From the NCBI RefSeq assembly GCF_004354555.1, contig NZ_PUFH01000002.1, forward strand, positions 62,001-126,000: 64,000 nucleotides of DNA. The letters run 5' to 3'. The notes under the pieces are model-generated. The model was given only the letters and a program-made list of their open reading frames with translations. It made no database searches and had not been told where the DNA came from. The position numbers and the translations under genes are program-made. Shown piece after piece: positions 61,481 through 64,000 of the stretch (its first letter is position 1; each line of letters begins with the position of its first letter). This DNA comes from Leuconostoc citreum. Its GTDB lineage: Bacteria > Bacillota > Bacilli > Lactobacillales > Lactobacillaceae.

Positions 61481-62329
61481 ATGCTAGTTAAGAAAATTTT
61501 TAATAATAATGTTTTGCTGGCAGAAGATGGTGATCAGGAAATTGTTGTCATTGGTCGGGGTGTCGGTTTTCAGCAGAAAATTGGCCAAGTGGTTGCGCAA
61601 CAGAAAATTGAAAAATGTTATTACCCAAAAGACCAAAGGTGGACCACATTATTTAATGAGTTAACATCAGCGATAGCATTTGAATATATTGAGATTGCTT
61701 CACATATTATCGCTACTGCTGAAGCACGGCTAGATACTGATTTTGATGATTATCTGTTAATCGGATTGGCCGATCATATCCAATTCGCTGTTGCGCGTCA
61801 ACTGAAAGCATTGCCCATCAAAAATGAACTCTTATGGGAAACAAAACATTTTTATCCAGAAGAATATATGATTGGTGAAGAAGCTGTTGCATACATTGCG
61901 GCACAACTAAATGTGACTTTAGCCGATGATGAAGTTGGTTTTATTGCCTTAAAGTTCATTGAAAAACGTGCTGGACCGGAAATCAGTGAGCGTGCAACTA
62001 GCTTGACAAAGTTAATTGAAGGGGTGTTAACCATTGTGCGGCATGAACTATCGCCAAAAATTGATTACTCCGCACTCAATTATCAACGCTTAGTGGTGCA
62101 TCTCAGGTTCTTGCTGGATCGCTTACTATCAGATGAGTATGAGAATAATGCCGATAACCCTTTTGATCAGGTCATGATGCAGCATTTTGAACAGCGTTAC
62201 ACGAAAGCATATCGCTGTGCCGAAGATATTATTCGTTATATTGAACATGAGACCCATCGTGGGGCACAGACCAGTGAACGTATTTATCTCACCATGCACT
62301 TGCAACGATTATTGGAACATATGAATTAA
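61481..62329 (+). CDS. licT: LicT/BglG-family transcription antiterminator
   Basis: 282 residues. The RNA-binding CAT domain covers 1-55 (KKIFNNNVLLAEDGDQEIVV, GRGVGFQQKIGQ), PRD1 about 65-170 (LADHIQFAVARQ) and PRD2 about 175-282 (QRLVVHLRFLLDRLL; YLTMHLQRLLEH). The PTS phosphorylates the PRD histidines and so links antitermination to beta-glucoside transport. The start ATG 61481 is ten bases after GAGG; GTG 61475 is possible. It lies between two RAT/terminator elements that it should control. Confidence 0.95.
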   Translation: MLVKKIFNNNVLLAEDGDQEIVVIGRGVGFQQKIGQVVAQQKIEKCYYPKDQRWTTLFNELTSAIAFEYIEIASHIIATAEARLDTDFDDYLLIGLADHIQFAVARQLKALPIKNELLWETKHFYPEEYMIGEEAVAYIAAQLNVTLADDEVGFIALKFIEKRAGPEISERATSLTKLIEGVLTIVRHELSPKIDYSALNYQRLVVHLRFLLDRLLSDEYENNADNPFDQVMMQHFEQRYTKAYRCAEDIIRYIEHETHRGAQTSERIYLTMHLQRLLEHMN

Positions 62330-62333
62330 TTAT

Positions 62334-62407
62334 GGGATTGTTACTATAAATTTAGGCAAAACCCAAAAGTTAGTCACTGAGGTGATAACTTTTGGGTTTT
62401 TATTTTT
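62334..62407 (+). promoter_or_regulatory. LicT/BglG RAT antiterminator with terminator 2
   Basis: RAT GGGATTGTTACT...AGGCAAAACCC (62334-62364) overlaps a terminator of AAAACCCAAAAGTTA (62358-62372) with TAACTTTTGGGTTTT (62386-62400) plus a T-run. It controls read-through into the PTS gene. Confidence 0.93.
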
Positions 62408-62424
62408 TGAAAAGAGGTCGAACC

Positions 62425-64000
62425 ATGAATTACGAAACATTGGCAAAAGATATTTTAGGTCTTGTTGGTGGGAAAGCAAATATTAACGAGGCCTGGCATT
62501 GCGCTACACGCTTACGGTTTAAGTTAAAAGATGAGAACAAAGCACAAACAGCAGAGATTGAAGCGCTACCTGGTGTGGTGACCGTTGTGAAATCTGCTGG
62601 ACAATATCAAGTGGTTATTGGCAATTCGGTAGCGAAAGTGTTTGAACCATTGGCAGCCGCAGCGGGACTAGAACACTTAGATAACCAAACTCATGCTCCT
62701 AGTGACAAGCCTAAAGAAAATATCGTTAATCGCTTTATCAGCTTTATTTCAAGCGTTTTCACGCCTTTCTTAGGTGCAATGGCTGGTACCGGTGTATTGA
62801 AAGGGCTATTAGCACTACTAGTGGCTATAGGTTGGCTAGATAAAACAAGTGGTACTTATCAAATTTGGTATGCTGCAGGCGATGCCTTCTTCTTTTTCTT
62901 ACCTATTTGGTTGGCATTTACAGCTGCCAAGCAACTGAAAGTGAATCAATACGTTGCTGGTGCCCTGGCTGGTGCGTTACTTTATCCTAGTCTAGCAACA
63001 GTACTAACTGGGACAAAACCACTAGACTTTTTAGGTATTCGTGTCATTGGCACAACGTACAGTTCAAGTGTTATTCCAATTTTATTAGCTGTGTGGCTAT
63101 TGTCGTATTTGCAACCAGCACTGGATCGGGCATTTCATGAATCGATTCGTAATATTCTAACACCATTGGTCAGTTTGCTAATCATGGTACCCTTAACACT
63201 ATTGGTGGTTGGGCCATTAGGCACAAGTGTCGGCACAGTGTTATCATCAGGAGTTGAAAGTATTTACAATGTTGCGCCTTATGTAGCTGGTGCTGTGATG
63301 GGAGCCATGTGGCAAGTTTTTGTTATCTTTGGTGTGCATTGGACGTTTGTACCTGTGATGACAAATAATATTGGTCAATTAGGTCATGACTACATGCTAC
63401 CAATGTTAAGTGTCGCTGTGTTATCACAAGCTGGTGCAACGCTTGGTGTTTTCTTAAAGACAAAAGATAAGAAAATGAAGGCATTAGCCGGGTCTGCGGT
63501 TCTAACTGGTATTTTAGGTATTACTGAGCCAGCTATTTACGGTGTGACATTGAAGCTTAAAAAGCCGTTCATTTTTGCTACAATCGCTGGCGGTATTGGT
63601 GGCGCTATTGCTGGCGGTGGTGGTGCACAGGCCAGTGCCTTTACACTCCCAAGCCTGTTAGCTTTACCAACATATTTAGGAAAAGGATTCATGAGTGTTG
63701 TAGTTGGTATCATCGTTGCCTTTGTACTGGCGGCAGTGCTAACGTATTGGTTTGGTGTACCCAGTGCATCATTAGAAAAAACAACACAAAAAGTTTCATC
63801 AGTCGAAGAAGAAGTTATGGCACCAGTAAGTGGCACAATTGTACCACTATCAACTGTGAAAGATGAAGTATTTGCTAGTGGTGCGATGGGCAGAGGTATT
63901 GCCATCGTGCCAGAAGCTGACACACTGGTATCACCAATTAAGGGTAAGGTTGTAGCAGTTTATCCAAGTAAACACGCGATTGGCTTAATTTCAGATGATG
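62425..64000 (+). CDS. bglP: PTS beta-glucoside-specific IIBCA component, C-terminus beyond the window
   Basis: 525 codons visible, open at the window edge. IIB comes first: NYETLAKDILGLVGGKANIN, with phosphoryl-accepting Cys26 in WHCATRLRFKLK. IIC (about 100-450) has ten spans with GILGITEPAIYGVTLKLKKP, the sugar-binding GITEP motif. IIA begins near 455 (EEEVMAPVSGTIVPLSTVKD) and contains YPSKHAIGL; the catalytic His of IIA lies past the edge. It imports and phosphorylates beta-glucosides such as arbutin, salicin or cellobiose, the substrates of the GH1 enzyme upstream. Its ribosome site is AAGAGG. Expression needs read-through of the second LicT switch. Confidence 0.95.
   Translation, partial: MNYETLAKDILGLVGGKANINEAWHCATRLRFKLKDENKAQTAEIEALPGVVTVVKSAGQYQVVIGNSVAKVFEPLAAAAGLEHLDNQTHAPSDKPKENIVNRFISFISSVFTPFLGAMAGTGVLKGLLALLVAIGWLDKTSGTYQIWYAAGDAFFFFLPIWLAFTAAKQLKVNQYVAGALAGALLYPSLATVLTGTKPLDFLGIRVIGTTYSSSVIPILLAVWLLSYLQPALDRAFHESIRNILTPLVSLLIMVPLTLLVVGPLGTSVGTVLSSGVESIYNVAPYVAGAVMGAMWQVFVIFGVHWTFVPVMTNNIGQLGHDYMLPMLSVAVLSQAGATLGVFLKTKDKKMKALAGSAVLTGILGITEPAIYGVTLKLKKPFIFATIAGGIGGAIAGGGGAQASAFTLPSLLALPTYLGKGFMSVVVGIIVAFVLAAVLTYWFGVPSASLEKTTQKVSSVEEEVMAPVSGTIVPLSTVKDEVFASGAMGRGIAIVPEADTLVSPIKGKVVAVYPSKHAIGLISDD

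Overview
The window looks like a chromosomal piece of a low-GC heterofermentative lactic acid bacterium, almost certainly Leuconostoc. The strongest sign is the glucose-6-phosphate dehydrogenase at 5583-7043, which has the 486-residue length and nearly the sequence I remember for the Leuconostoc mesenteroides enzyme. A bifunctional AdhE, a complete citrate fermentation operon with a CitP-type carrier, several TTG starts behind strong Shine-Dalgarno sites and textbook sigma-A promoters fit. I do not name a species. I see no prophage, insertion sequence, CRISPR array or rRNA; there is one tRNA (Ser, GCU).

Layout. 1-7.1 kb: end of an aldo/keto reductase, a zinc regulator/binding-protein pair (zitR-zitS) under a 32-bp palindromic operator, a two-gene ABC exporter, a secreted 5'-nucleotidase, and zwf. 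7.2-13.3 kb: an 'esterase island' with three alpha/beta-hydrolases on the minus strand, divergent from a GPH-family sugar symporter, a fourth hydrolase and a LacI-type regulator. 13.3-25.5 kb: an MFS transporter, a T-box-controlled NhaC-family carrier (specifier probably UAC, Tyr), a YeiH/LysR pair, three small modules that pair an XRE regulator with a membrane protein, a MerR/carboxymuconolactone-decarboxylase-like pair, RecQ and tRNA-Ser. 25.6-28.8 kb: a three-gene cell-surface operon. 28.8-35.2 kb: a decayed gap, DsrE-like protein, NiaP/NrtR (nicotinate salvage), a THF riboswitch with FolT, membrane proteins, and diacetyl/acetoin reductase.

35.2-45.0 kb is the citrate block: divergent activator gene citI, then citM-citC-citD-citE-citF-citXG-(alpha/beta-hydrolase)-citP. 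It imports citrate, activates citrate lyase, splits citrate and decarboxylates oxaloacetate to pyruvate. The neighbouring acetoin/diacetyl reductase and AdhE can take the downstream carbon and reducing equivalents. 48.8-52.5 kb is a WxL surface-protein cluster whose first gene is broken by a one-base shift in an A run. A YhgE/Pip protein with an Rrf2 regulator follows.

55.6-64 kb is an aryl/beta-glucoside region: AraC regulator, MFS transporter, HSL-type esterase, ROK kinase, GH1 phospho-beta-glucosidase, LicT antiterminator and the start of a PTS IIBCA gene, with two LicT-type RAT/terminator switches. Near-identical cre-like sites (core TGTAAGCG) sit in front of the sugar symporter, adhE, the MFS transporter, GH1 and licT, which suggests one carbon-catabolite regulon across the window. 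Function calls come from motifs and remembered family features, not from database searches.
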